Assembly (NCBI GenBank): GCA_963969595.1
Contig: OZ018408.1
Coordinates: forward strand, 24,301,823 to 24,365,822
Reading direction: 5' to 3'
DNA: 64,000 nt
Origin: Neckera pumila
Lineage: Eukaryota > Streptophyta > Bryopsida > Hypnales > Neckeraceae
Shown: positions 12,881-23,611 of the stretch, one piece after another
Layout of the letters: each line of letters begins with the position of its first letter
How positions within the stretch are numbered: position 1 is the stretch's first letter
Translations under genes and position numbers: made by a program
The notes under the pieces: generated by a model
What the model was told of the DNA's origin: nothing
Database searches by the model: none
The model's input: only the letters and a program-made list of their open reading frames with translations

Positions 12881-13908
12881 CTGCAAATATACCACATTAA
12901 AATGAGTTAAACATCAATCCAAAGAACATTCATGTTGTAAAGCTCAAACATGAAAGTCAAATAAAAATCATAAAGAGATTACCTTTTGCAGAAATTCTAT
13001 CACCTCCGTGTTACAATTTGGTGGACCGGACTCAAAGTTCTCGACCAAATCCTCAGTGGAGAGATTCACAATTAAACCCTCCGTGTTGAGTGCGTCATCT
13101 TCCTCCAAGGCAATCACCTGCGTTCTAAAAGTGATTACATCTTCCGTTAAATGTGGTAATGCCTTCCTCTTCACCCCGCTTTCAGAACCCGTTTGCATCT
13201 GAGAGCCTTGGTCCACCGTCAAAGATACTATAACTGGAAGAGCTCCATCGACCTTCTTCTTGCCTTTCAACTCGGCCTTCTCCTCCTTCTCTTTCTCCTT
13301 CTCCTTCTCCGCCAACCTCTCTAGACGATCCGCTTCCTTCTTCTCTATTGTATTTACCATTACAACGAGGTGGGTCGTTTTTTTCCTGTCGTTGGCCTCC
13401 CTTCTTGCAATGGCCCTTTTCTTTTGCTTCTATGTCAAGCCTGCAAATTCATCCACCTCCAAATCAATGATACCTTTGCCTTCGAGAGTTGCCCGCATCT
13501 GTACCTTTGACGGATGAGTGAAAGTGATGGGGCAGTCCAAATACCAACCACCACCACTGAGATGAGCGGTTGTGAATGTACGCATTTGGCTTGGAGTATA
13601 CGTTCCGGCTCTAGAACTCCGGTCTAACCATGTAGACAAAAACGGAGGGAGGTCGTTCCTTGCAATTGCTCCTTTCGATTCAAGCTCAAGCTTGAAGTAA
13701 TTGAAATTGAAAACAATCCAATCAATACAGAAGCTTCGGAAACTAGAAATCGAAATCATAACATTCTCTTTAAAATGATTTGAATAAAAAGAAAAGCCAT
13801 CAAACCAAAGATCAAAGATCAAAGTAGTGAAAGGTCATAATCTAAGCATTTACTTATTCAAACCTTCATACTCTCCAAAGTAGCTTTGAAAAATAGGAAT
13901 GAAGAACA

Positions 13909-14302
13909 GAACCAAAATGGGGAGTACTTTGAGGTACCTCTCAGACCACCATCAGATCTGACGGTGGTTCCAGAGGTACCTCAGAGTATCCTCATTTTTG
14001 GTTCTCCTTTTCACATCCCATTTTTTTTTTGCCATTTATTTATTTTCTTGTTTATGAGAACCAAAAATGGAGGTTCCTCCAGATACCTCAAAAACCACCG
14101 TCGGATCCGACGGTGGTTTTTGGGGTGCCTTGAACTACCCCCATTTTTGGTTCACATAAAGAAATAAAAAAAAAATGGCGAAAAAAAATTGGGAACCAAA
14201 AAGGAGAACCAAAAATGGGGGTACCTTGAGGTTTCTCTGAAACCACCGTCGGATTTGAAGGTGGTTCAAGAGGTACCTCAAGGTACCTTTGTTTCTGGTT
14301 CA
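13909..14302. repeat. Three consecutive near-perfect palindromes with a GGATCC-type centre
   Basis: Three units of about 96 bp lie at 13909-14004, 14058-14153 and 14206-14302, spaced by 50-55 bp. Each begins near (G)AACCAAAAATGG and ends with its complement, with inner arms GGTACCT..ACCACCG. The middle unit is centred on the perfect palindrome CCGTCGGATCCGACGG (about 14098-14113). The first and third units have diverged centres. All lie inside the intron between exons 14659-14424 and 13658-12983 of the surrounding gene. No coding function is apparent; each could form a long hairpin in DNA or RNA. Confidence 0.85.
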
Positions 14303-15678
14303 CGTAAAAGAGACGATAAAATTTTTAATTTAAATAAACCTTGAAAAAATGTGCATAATTTTCTAATAACAGTAGGCATCCACAAACAATGAATTAAAGT
14401 ATTGGTTGTTAATGAAATCTCACCGGAACAAAACCCTTTGAACAACCAAATTTGTGCCCTCAAATGTCATGAATGAATTTCCCTTCTTGAAATTGTTGGA
14501 GCCTCTCAAGAATGGACCAAACCCTTGGTCCCAGAGCCTCTTCCGCCATCCCTCAATGTACTCTACCAGGAACTCCGGCTGCAGCGGGGCGCCGTAGTTT
14601 ATGGAAATGTTGTCTTGCTTCACAACGTCATCAAAGTACTCCACCACTGCATCTTCAATCTGAGAAGGCAAATTATAGAAATAAAATAAAAAAAAGTTAA
14701 TCGAGCTATATATACATATTAATGACTAACATTATATATTAAGATTCAACTACTACTAGCACATAATCACTTACCCCCGCATAAAAGACGCATTTGTTCA
14801 AAAATGGTCCGAGGTGAGTTTCAGAAACAGGCCTCGCCGGAAACTTCCTTACTTCCCGAGATGGATATGAGAAGTTCCACCACTGCAAGAACTTCACCTT
14901 ATGAAAAGATGTCGTGCAACATGTTGCTACCATCTATAGTTTCTCCAAAGTCATTTTGGGAACCTCATTCATGGTCCAGTGCTTCTCCACCTGCAACAAA
15001 AATCAAAATATTTTTAAAACAAAGATCAAATACGTATTCATGTGATGAAATTTAATTACTCTGTGAAAATGTAACTCACCTCTAAGAGAAATCCGGGTCC
15101 ATTCATCGGCTGTGCAATAGCCAACAGTTTACCCATCTTCGAGTTCAACTTTTGATTCTTCTCTTTTGCTCCCACTCGCATGGCATGAGCAACGCCCTCA
15201 TCAAACTTGTTTTCAAATTCTGTTATCTTGTTATACTTCCGGACCGCTGTATCCGCCGCCTGTGCAATTTCTTGCTGGAAAATAGAAAGAGCTTATAAAC
15301 TGAACAATACATGGAAATTGAACTAGTAGATAATATAACAATACACTCACAAGAACACCAGAAGAAATTCTTACCTGGAAGAAAAAGGAAGTGAATACTT
15401 CTTGAGGCGTAGAGTACCACTTCTTGGTAGGCTTTACAAAACATTGTTTCACTTCTGACGGCCTCAACATTTCACTGAACTTCTCAAAAGGAAGAAGACT
15501 GTACTTCTGAATACGATATAAATCGTGAATCAAATTTGTTTTCACATGAGAGTCCTCCATCGCCCTACATGTCAATGAACAATGTGGGTCAGTTTTCTCA
15601 ATTGGATTGCAACACAACAAATTTGAAATGATCATAAAAAATCATAAATTCAAAAATGAATGTCAAGTGAGAACTTAC

Positions 15679-16342
15679 TTATTTATGTCATGCATGACCT
15701 GCATGACTAATTCCGTCTTTCCTTTTGTTTCCAGCAAGATGCAGTCCACGAGGAAATGAAAAGTCGGGTTTAGGGATTCAACCCTGAAAATGTAACTCAT
15801 CCATGCATGAAGTCTGTGATTACCGTCGCAGACAAAGAACTTCATGTTCTTCAAGGAACGTACAAAGGTTCCGACTCCAAATAGTTGTTGAACACATCAT
15901 TCTTCTCCTTCCAGATGTAATCCCAGCGGCTCATTTTGTTGTCCGTGAACATTGATGATTCTCCTCCCTCGTTTGTGGTTGACACATAAAATACTGCTGC
16001 TCCCTCGCGGTATCCAAAGACAAACTTGGTCTCCAGTTTCTTTACATCACAAGACAATGTTGGTCTCACCATGGGCATCGCAACAAGCCGGCAAAGTGGA
16101 ATTTGAAGCCGAGACAACTTGTCTGCCTTCATTCTCAACATGCCAATGGTGGCAATAGAGTCCACCTTTTGAAGTCGACGAAGCTCGTCCTCCAACAATT
16201 CCTTCTCTTCATCTTCTTCCACATCTTCTTCCATAATCGGGGGGCCTTTGTCACTTTCTATATCTGGTTGAACTTCTTCACCAGTATCAGGAGTTTCTAA
16301 CACTTTCTCCTCTTGCGTTTTGTTCAACGGTGTAATATCCAT
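15679..16342 (-). other. ParB-like domain exon of the 11499-17030 gene
   Basis: The exon follows a clear acceptor (TTTTCAG at about 16343-16349) and begins MDITPLNK, possibly as an internal exon. It has an acidic stretch (residues about 25-50), then a conserved-looking block ending near 15876. There the frame changes, and the next frame reads FVRSLKNMKFFVCDGNHRL through to MHDINK at the GTAAGT donor (15678). The DGNHRLHAW segment resembles the DGxHR box of ParB/sulfiredoxin-fold proteins. The frame change is either a real indel or a small unrecognised splice. Confidence 0.5.
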
Positions 16343-17223
16343 CTGAAAATAAATAAAAAATAATGTTTGTTACAATCAAACACATATGACATAATCAAAA
16401 AATAGTTTTACTGATATTACATGCCGAAAGCTCAATAGCAATACATATCAAAATATAAGTAGGATGGTTTTCATAGTGAAAGAAGCCAACTAAAACCATG
16501 GCCTTTACGTACATGTATCGATATATTGTAGAGAGCAACCAACCAAATCCAATCTACGATGACCCAATGTCTACCGATTCATCCAAGTCAAAGTTCAGAT
16601 GAATAATGACAATGTCGTGTCTTGGCTCACTAACACTGCAAGAACATTGACAGAACTCTTCCTATAGAGGACTACAAACGGAAAACAAATAATTCGATGA
16701 TGAATTATACTCCGTTTTTGAGCTTTCTGATGAAAACATTGGCTGCCTTCTCGTCCGAATTCTCTGCCGACCAAACTAATTCTCCCCTGGCCATTTTTTT
16801 GAGTCTGCTGGCAAAACACATGCATCCACAATTGCACCAGTGCTTACCAAGTCATCCTCTTCATCTTCCTCTTTGTCGAAGTCGCTAGAGATGTCAACAT
16901 TCGCTTGAACTGGAGTCACAGGCTCTGGTTGTTCTCCACACTCCTCGTTGGGGACAACTACAATCGGAACAATACTTTGAGGGTCCAAAGATGAGGACGC
17001 CTGACCAACAGGGGCATTCTTGTTCTGCATCTACAAAATCAAAACAATTTATCAATTATACCTCCACAAATACTTTGGGTTACAAACAAAGAGTCTAAAG
17101 AATATTCATTACAAACATAAGTTGAACCCTCAAAATTACATGATTGATTTGTAACCAGTGAAGATGTCACATTATTTGTATCCAACAGTCCAAATTGAAC
17201 AAACTCTATTAATTGACAAGAAC

Positions 17224-17808
17224 TTAACCCCTAAAGTCCCATTGTCCCTACGGGGGACAAAATGGATTTTGGGCAGGTTCCTATGAGCTCAATTTTTAAT
17301 GAAACTTTCTGAAACTTTCCCATAAGATAGAAAAACTTAGTAGCTTTTGGGGAATGTAATTTTTATTTCAATCGGTGCCCGGGAGCAAAAGTTATGCCCA
17401 AATAAGCTCAAAACAGGGGAGAAGGGGCAGCAAAAAAATTTTGCAAAAAATTTAATTTAATTTTTTAATTTTTTTTCCTTATAGATTATATTTTTGCCTA
17501 TTTGGGAAGCTTTGATTCATTTCATTTGGACTTTTTATGAGAAAGTTATGGACAATCTTGTTTTTCGGGCAATGAGAGCATCTTCTTGAAAAAAACTTTT
17601 TCTTTCACTTTGAATGCTGATATCTTTCAATCCGTACGGTCAAAAATCACAAAATTTTTGCTACATGATCTGTAAAAAGTGTAGTATAAGATCCTACGGT
17701 TATTTTCTAAAAAAAAATAATTTTTCTCATCTTTTAGATGAACGCAACAAAAGTAGCAGTTTTGAGTGATTTTTGACAAAAAAATGGCCTTGGGACTTTA
17801 GGGGTTAA
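17224..17808. mobile_element. TTAA-A element, internally deleted, 585 bp
   Basis: TTAA CCCCTAAAGTCCCA stands at the left and TGGGACTTTAGGGG TTAA at the right: exact TTAA flanks and 14 bp of perfect terminal inverted repeat. It matches the left and right parts of the 931-bp element at 30296-31226 but jumps from 'catcttcttgaaaaaaa' directly to 'ctttcactttgaatgc', so about 350 bp of the middle is missing. It is non-coding. Confidence 0.85.
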
Positions 17809-18388
17809 TGACGGATTCCTCATACTCTGAAGTGAGTAATTCTTGAATTAAAAGTAACATTTGTAAATGTAAATGTAAAATCCTATAGTATATGTTTTTA
17901 ACAAATACCAAATGAATGCGTAGCCCTAGGCACCCGTAAACGGATTGTTGGATCCCAAAGGTACCTTTAAGGGTGGCTACGACTATCCTTTCTTCCGGAT
18001 TACAACAACAAATGAACAATCTAGATTTTTCAATTCATTCACTTTACAATTTTATATACATTAAAATAGTTAGGAAATAAAATTGGGTGCTTTTAAAATA
18101 CAAGGACAAATTGAAATAAAGATAGTACCATTAAAGCATGCTTTGATTTCATTCAAAGAAAAAAGAACAATTAAATGGAAAGTAATGTTCATTATTATTA
18201 ATCTTGATTTTTAACAAAATTTGAATTAATAAAAGAAACAAAAAATTTATAGAATTATCAAAGTTATGATGCAAAAAAAAAAACACTATTGAACGGATTA
18301 GGACAACTTGGGAAAAATAAAAATAAATATAAAAAATTTATCAATTACCTCTTAAAAAAAGGATATATTTCATTTTGTTAAAAAATAC

Positions 18389-18520
18389 CCGGTTTGAACC
18401 CCTGCGGATACCAAATCAAGGAGTACCAATTGGTACCCTGCAGGGCACCGTCGGATCCAACGGTACCTTGAGGGGTCTCAGCCGGTGCCCCCGGATCTGG
18501 TACCCGCAGGGATCAGAATG
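18389..18520. repeat. Palindromic element with CCGTCGGATCCAACGG centre
   Basis: Arms GAACCCCTGCGGATACC / GGTACCCGCAGGGATC surround a centre at about 18448-18463 with GGATCC in the middle. It resembles the units at 13909-14302, though its outer arms differ, so it may be a separate subfamily. A more diverged relative lies at about 18995-19110. Confidence 0.7.
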
Positions 18521-18994
18521 GTTCTCGTGGGAGCACATCAATACTCACTAGGGATTTCTCAGAAGTAAATCCAAGCATAGGAAGAAATCTCAATGCATAG
18601 TTCAGTACATGCATGGGAATAACCTACCCAGAGAACACTGGAAATCTTCATAATCAAGTATTCTACAAGACACTGAGGATACACAGACACAAACAAATAT
18701 GAACGTGGCATGCACTTGTAAACATAATCAATCGAACGAAAAGTCATCATTACCATAGCCACAAAAGAATTCAAGAAATTGAAATCATCCTTGAGTTGCT
18801 TAGCAACAACGTCTTCCACTCAGTTTTTGAAAATGGCAAAAAAAAATGGAAAACCAAGTGACTTCCCAACTACGGGCTATGGGATGCTGACGTCCCTTTT
18901 AACAGTCTTGCTACGGGCACCAACATCGAACTGAGCTGCGAAGACCAGAGAGACTAAGGATACTGACTAACTCTTAATATAAAACCACGTTTCT

Positions 18995-19110
18995 CCCAGG
19001 CGGTTACCGATTCCCGGGGTACCTCAAGACACCAGCGCAAGGACCTTCAGATCCGACGGCCTTCTTACGATTGTCTTTAGTTACCCTAGAAATCGGTACC
19101 CGTCCGGATC
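18995..19110. repeat. Diverged GATCC-centred palindrome
   Basis: Arms 'accgattcccggggtacc' / 'ggtacccgtccggatcc' and a centre 'cagatccgacgg' near 19047-19058 resemble the other palindromes, but with many mismatches. Membership of the family is likely, not certain. Confidence 0.45.
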
Positions 19111-20332
19111 CTGACTTTCAAGAATGCTCTCTCATGTTTGCAGGATCTAACCAAACTAGATTCAGAGGTATAGTCCTCCTAATGAAATTTGGAACTAAGG
19201 ATAAGACAGAGCACGCTTGAAGTGAGGATGAAGCATGAGGAAGCAATCACAGATTTGCGCCCTGCGACGTTGGAGCTTTCATTGCGGTGAGATTTACAAA
19301 GTCGAGCTAGAATTTGAAGGTCAAACGAAAGGCTAGATCACTAAGTATGAGTACCTTGACCGCAATGGAATCATTCGGAACTCTTTCAGTTTTCATTGCT
19401 GCAGACTGTCGCCCTTCTTCCCGTCTGCGGTTGCGGGTGCTTCTTGTGCTTGATGTAGTCATAGAATCCATAGATAATGTGTGCATAATAGAAAATTTTG
19501 GTTAAATTCTTCAATTTTCATAGATCTATAGTACTTGAGAGGTTAATGTGTTGATATTTTTAGTTACAATAGATTTTTACTAGAGGATGTTATCAATAGA
19601 TGAATAGCTTGGGATGAATGGGTTGCAACTATAGATACAATTATTCAATCGATCAGCTGAAGAGGGTAAAAGGGAACTATTGTGAGAGTGCAGCGCCAGT
19701 CTAGAAGAGTGTCCAGAGCTCCTGTGGGTGAGGCCAGCAGTGTGTGATCGATAATTGAGAGTTTGTGTGTTTGTGCGGTGGACAGTGAGTGTGCAATTGT
19801 TCTATTGTGCTAGTGTCTGTGGTGGTTGTATTGGATTGATTGATATTACGGAGTGAGACTGTGAAGGGAGTGGAAACAATTGTAAAATCGATGTGGTAAT
19901 ATAATGTTGAATTGAACGGCAATGGTGTATCACTGTGATGGCTTGACTAGATTCAATTGGTGTGTGTATGTGTGTTTGGTTCTGTGTGATTTGAATCTAT
20001 TGATGTTGATAGGAATGTGCTGATTTTTGATAGTCTGTAAACTTGGTGATTGTTGAGAATGTGCCGAGATGGAGACAAATCAATTGGCCATACGATGTAT
20101 GGATTGAGCGTTAGTTCTATAGATTCAGTCTTTGGATAAATTGTCTATTGTGTGATTGAGTGTTAATGTATTACGATGGCTAAATTCAATTGTTTTTATC
20201 AATTATGCATAGACTGTGGTGTATGAGCATGTTACTATTGAGCATTTGACGAGTTAAACTGGGAGATTAATCTATAGATATAGCGTGATTAGAATTATAT
20301 GGAAAATGAGCAATGTAAAAGTGAATTGAGAG

Positions 20333-20530
20333 TTGTTTAAAGTGAGTCAAAAGAAATGTGAATATTGTAATCAATTGAACTACTCAAATCCTGAGTGTAA
20401 GAGGAAGAAAGGAATTGCTATAGAAAGAAATACTATTGAGACTCCAATTGAAGCAAAACTAGAGTTAACCCCTGTCAAGGCTGAATCAATTGAAGATGCT
20501 GGAAGATTGGACGAGCGAGAAGATCAATAG
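20333..20530 (+). pseudogene. Fragment resembling a retroelement gag zinc knuckle
   Basis: The reading frame at 20333-20530 (65 residues) contains CEYCNQLNYSNPEC, which has the exact C-x2-C-x4-[H]-x4-C spacing of a gag CCHC knuckle with Tyr where His belongs, followed by a basic stretch KRKK. His-to-Tyr is a single C-to-T change. I see no protease, reverse transcriptase or integrase nearby and no LTRs, so this is at best a remnant. A chance match is possible because the segment is short. Confidence 0.35.
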
Positions 20531-22533
20531 AAGATGGTGTCAATGTGGTTGGTGAAGTTGATAAGAAACCAGGGAACAAAGCTAGAGTTATGGAATCAAC
20601 AATAGAATGGATAAGTTTCTAGCCTTGGCTATAGTCATAATAAATATAGTTTTATCTATTGTATAGGAGGAAGTGACATATTCCCGAATCCTTGATTGTG
20701 CACAACTTGGGCTTAATTTATATCCCTTAGGAATTATCCATAGTGCATCCAAACCTCCCCGTGAACGAACTTAAACTATAGAGTTTATCAATATTAATTT
20801 ATGGTAAATTCGTATCTACACTTGCCATCTTGTCTCTTGATTCCTGCAGTTTGACACAAGGATTGAGATCAACAACTTCACAACTGTGACATTCAAGCTA
20901 ATCACAACTTTGACGTTCAAGCAAAAGAGAGTTGCACGAACTGGGACCTCGGTGAGCGTCTTCACGACTCTGACGTTCAAGCGAAGAAGAGAAAAGAGAA
21001 CTGGAAGCTCGGAAGTGACCACGACTGCGACTTGGAGGTGGGCTGTTGTGAAATTAGATATTGCACTCACGGGAGGTACAGCAAGAATTTCGGCTCGGTG
21101 TGCGTCAGAGAAAGCTTCCAAATTCTCTCCGCAAATCTTGAACCAATTTTAGAAAATTTCCATCTTAATTGCATGAAGATTCCGTAAAAGTTTGTCAACA
21201 GAGAATGTTTCTATTCTAATGCATGATTTTTAGAATGCCACATCGCTTTGGAAATTCTATCCACTAGGACGATCTAGAGTGATGAATACAGATGAATACA
21301 AGCAAATTTCAGATGCAGTGCCTGTTGGTGTAAAAGAAATTTAAAAATAAAAGTTTCCACACTCTATGGATTTCTAAAAGCATGCTATGGATTCAAATCA
21401 GCATCTTATTCTCAGTCCAATATGGGTTTAGGGTTTTAGCTTTTCACAGCTCATATTGGAATATTGGATCAGTGATTTAAATGGTTTATTGACGTTGCAA
21501 TGATTTTAAATTTCTATTTAATTCATCCACCAACCTTGAAAATTATAACAATTATTAGATGTCAAAGTCACCCTAAAACTTTCCTTTGTATTTCTTTGAT
21601 TTCCATTTTTTACTAAAATAGATTTAGAATCCACTATAGTATAGTGCAAATTTGAAATAGTTTTATGGTCTCTCCTTGTTTCTTTTCATATTCTGGCCTA
21701 AATTTTGATCTTGGTCACCAATGAAGAATAATTCATATTTCCATAAAGCATTGAAGTTTCTCTTCTTCCAGTATTGCTTCAAAAATAATGACTAGTACTA
21801 CAGATATTGGTATTAAGGAATGAACCGCAAATCCATTTTGTCCACTTAAGTGATAATGGCCCTTTAGAAGTTAAGAATAATTTGACCTTTCTATGAAAAA
21901 ACTAGTAGACTTTCTATTAGCAAAGAATTCACAAATTTGTGGAATGTCTTAATTACACATATTTAGATTTTAGAATTAATACATAGAATAAAAATCCGGA
22001 ACTAAGTGGAATATAGTTTGATCCTAAGTAATATCTATGGAGATGGTCAATCATTACAACAACCATCAACATTATATTTTTTCAAATTATTTTTGACCGC
22101 TATAGGACACTAAGTCTTCCAAGTTTAGCTTTTATGTGTACTTGTAGGTTTAAAATAACATTAAGAAGCCTCCAAAGTAGCCAATTCCATATAAAAATTG
22201 GATTATAAACTATATTTGTGATCTTTGAAAAGAGAAGTCAAGTTGAGAATATGACATGAGTACGTAATAAAAATATTTCTTTATATATCTTGAAGACAAG
22301 ACGTACAACCTGTTAATGAGAAATTACAAATGAATACGTAGATTGTAAAGAAAAATTGAATTACGTTTTGTAGCCCTCACCGAAGTATAGATGATGCACA
22401 AATTGTTCACCTATATTTCTTAAGGAAATGTAGCAATATCCTCTCCTATTTTCTATATAGCTAATGTCATTATGGATGTCACTATTTTTCACTTCAAGTA
22501 CATGAATCTAAACTCATTCAGCTTCTGTGAATA
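20531..22533. other. No gene recognised
   Basis: This is AT-rich sequence with scattered short frames. A pair of similar segments at about 20888-20990 ('gacgttcaagc' repeated three times) gives reading frames on both strands by local repetition. No TIR element with both ends was found. Confidence 0.4.
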
Positions 22534-22539
22534 TCACAT

Positions 22540-22830
22540 TGAAGTTCCCATACAGAAGTTGAATAACTTGGATGTTACTATGCATTTCAACAAAATGGAA
22601 AGTAATAGACACAGTCTTACATTGAAGATGTTGTGCTCTCCTCTGTCCTTCTGAACGCTTGTATCCTCCACCACTTTGTGCTCCGCATGTACGCTCTGGC
22701 CTCCAATGTTGTCATCTCTGCTGCTACCTCCTCCTCCAAAGCGAAGAGATTTGTGGAGTTTGTCTACTGTCCCCGCACTAGTCTTTGATATCACTTTCTT
22801 CCCTCGGGTCATCCTTGATCTCATAAGTGC
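22540..22830 (-). CDS. Unrecognised coding-like fragment
   Basis: The minus-strand frame from about 22830 reads MTRGKKVISKTSAGTVDK, then a Gly/Ser-rich loop, then a hydrophilic stretch ending EHNIF. The composition is more protein-like than the neighbouring AT-rich frames. It may be the N-terminus of a transposon gene whose other exons are not recognisable here. No function is assigned. Confidence 0.25.
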
Positions 22831-23611
22831 TTTGGAAGACAAAAAAAACAAAGAACTATGCTTCTTCCTCTTCTTTGTGCGCTCAAAAACAACTCTAGAG
22901 TGAGCTATGGTGTTCTAAAAGCATGGGGAATAGAAGAGTACATGAACAGCCCTCCGTAAGAAAACTACACCAACACTTCAGTATACAAATGAAGATGACT
23001 CCTTCATAGAGAAGGCGCCACTTTGTAGTTGCGCAAAAGCCCCATCCGTCTAGCGTAATCAATGACATCATGTTGTAGGTTAAAGATGGAGGCTGCCCTA
23101 ATAATTAACCATTCTGACTCTTGACAGGTAGTTCAATGTGCCGTCAATCTAAGGAACTTCTCAACTGTCAGAAATAAAACTACTCTGACAATGTCTATTC
23201 CCTTCATGTTGCACTTGAAGTGGAGGATATTATCATTTAAAATATTGGGACGCAACAAATTCATGTGCGTGCACTTAAAGGGAATTTGACGGGGCCGCCT
23301 AATTTTATTCAAATTCTTGCTAGAATTAAGGAGAGTCAGTATTTATAATGCATGCGCATAGAAGTACCTGACATAGCCGCCTCGTCTCATATAAATTCTT
23401 TCTTTGAAATGGCCTTCCTAATGATGGAAGACGGCGGTATTACCACAGTTGTATCATCATTGAGGATGAATTTAAAAATGGACCCTTACATCATGCGTTC
23501 ATCCCCCAAGATCGGTTGTCCTTGATACTTATTCCCATATACAAATTCATATTTTCACACCAAGGACACATTGCTTTTGTTTTTGCTTGCCTTACCTCGT
23601 GTCCTATAAGC

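Larger units (their letters stand above)
11499..17030 (-). pseudogene. Transposon-like multi-exon gene: ParB-like motif plus N4/N6 DNA methyltransferase-like domain, with in-frame stops
   Basis: Minus-strand exons that I could phase are 16342-15679, 15564-15375, 15274-15080, 14990-14775, 14659-14424, 13658-12983, 12880-12530, 12428-12155, 12066-11851 and 11740-11499. An acidic block at 17030-16776 is probably an upstream exon. Every junction uses GT..AG and, from the second exon on, all phases fit, giving roughly 1,080 residues. The order is an acidic Glu/Asp-rich N-terminus; a block with FVFGYREGAAVFYVS; a ParB/sulfiredoxin-like motif FFVCDGNHRLHAW; helical segments; a Lys/Glu-rich linker; DLVIFDCLDNLPVPG in the place of motif IV; and VDCGVSTG...GRHIVALEEN as motif I. 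The IV-before-I order is that of the beta class of amino-methyltransferases. DPPY is not intact, so activity is doubtful. Defects are a frame change near 15876, TAG at 14934-14936, TAG at 13430-13432 and TGA at 12620-12622. The family assignment rests on motifs only; this could instead be an active gene with unrecognised splicing. Confidence 0.6.

Noticed and set aside
18385..18400. tRNA B-box-like GGTTTGAACCCC
   Set aside because: It is part of the palindrome arm; no A box or cloverleaf can be drawn around it.
20640..20670. Polypurine tract and LTR start (AGGAGGAAGTGACA)
   Set aside because: No matching second LTR or primer-binding site was found in the window.
22472..22903. Plus-strand frames opposite the 22540-22830 fragment
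   Set aside because: They are Leu/Pro/Ser-rich antisense frames of the more protein-like minus-strand fragment.
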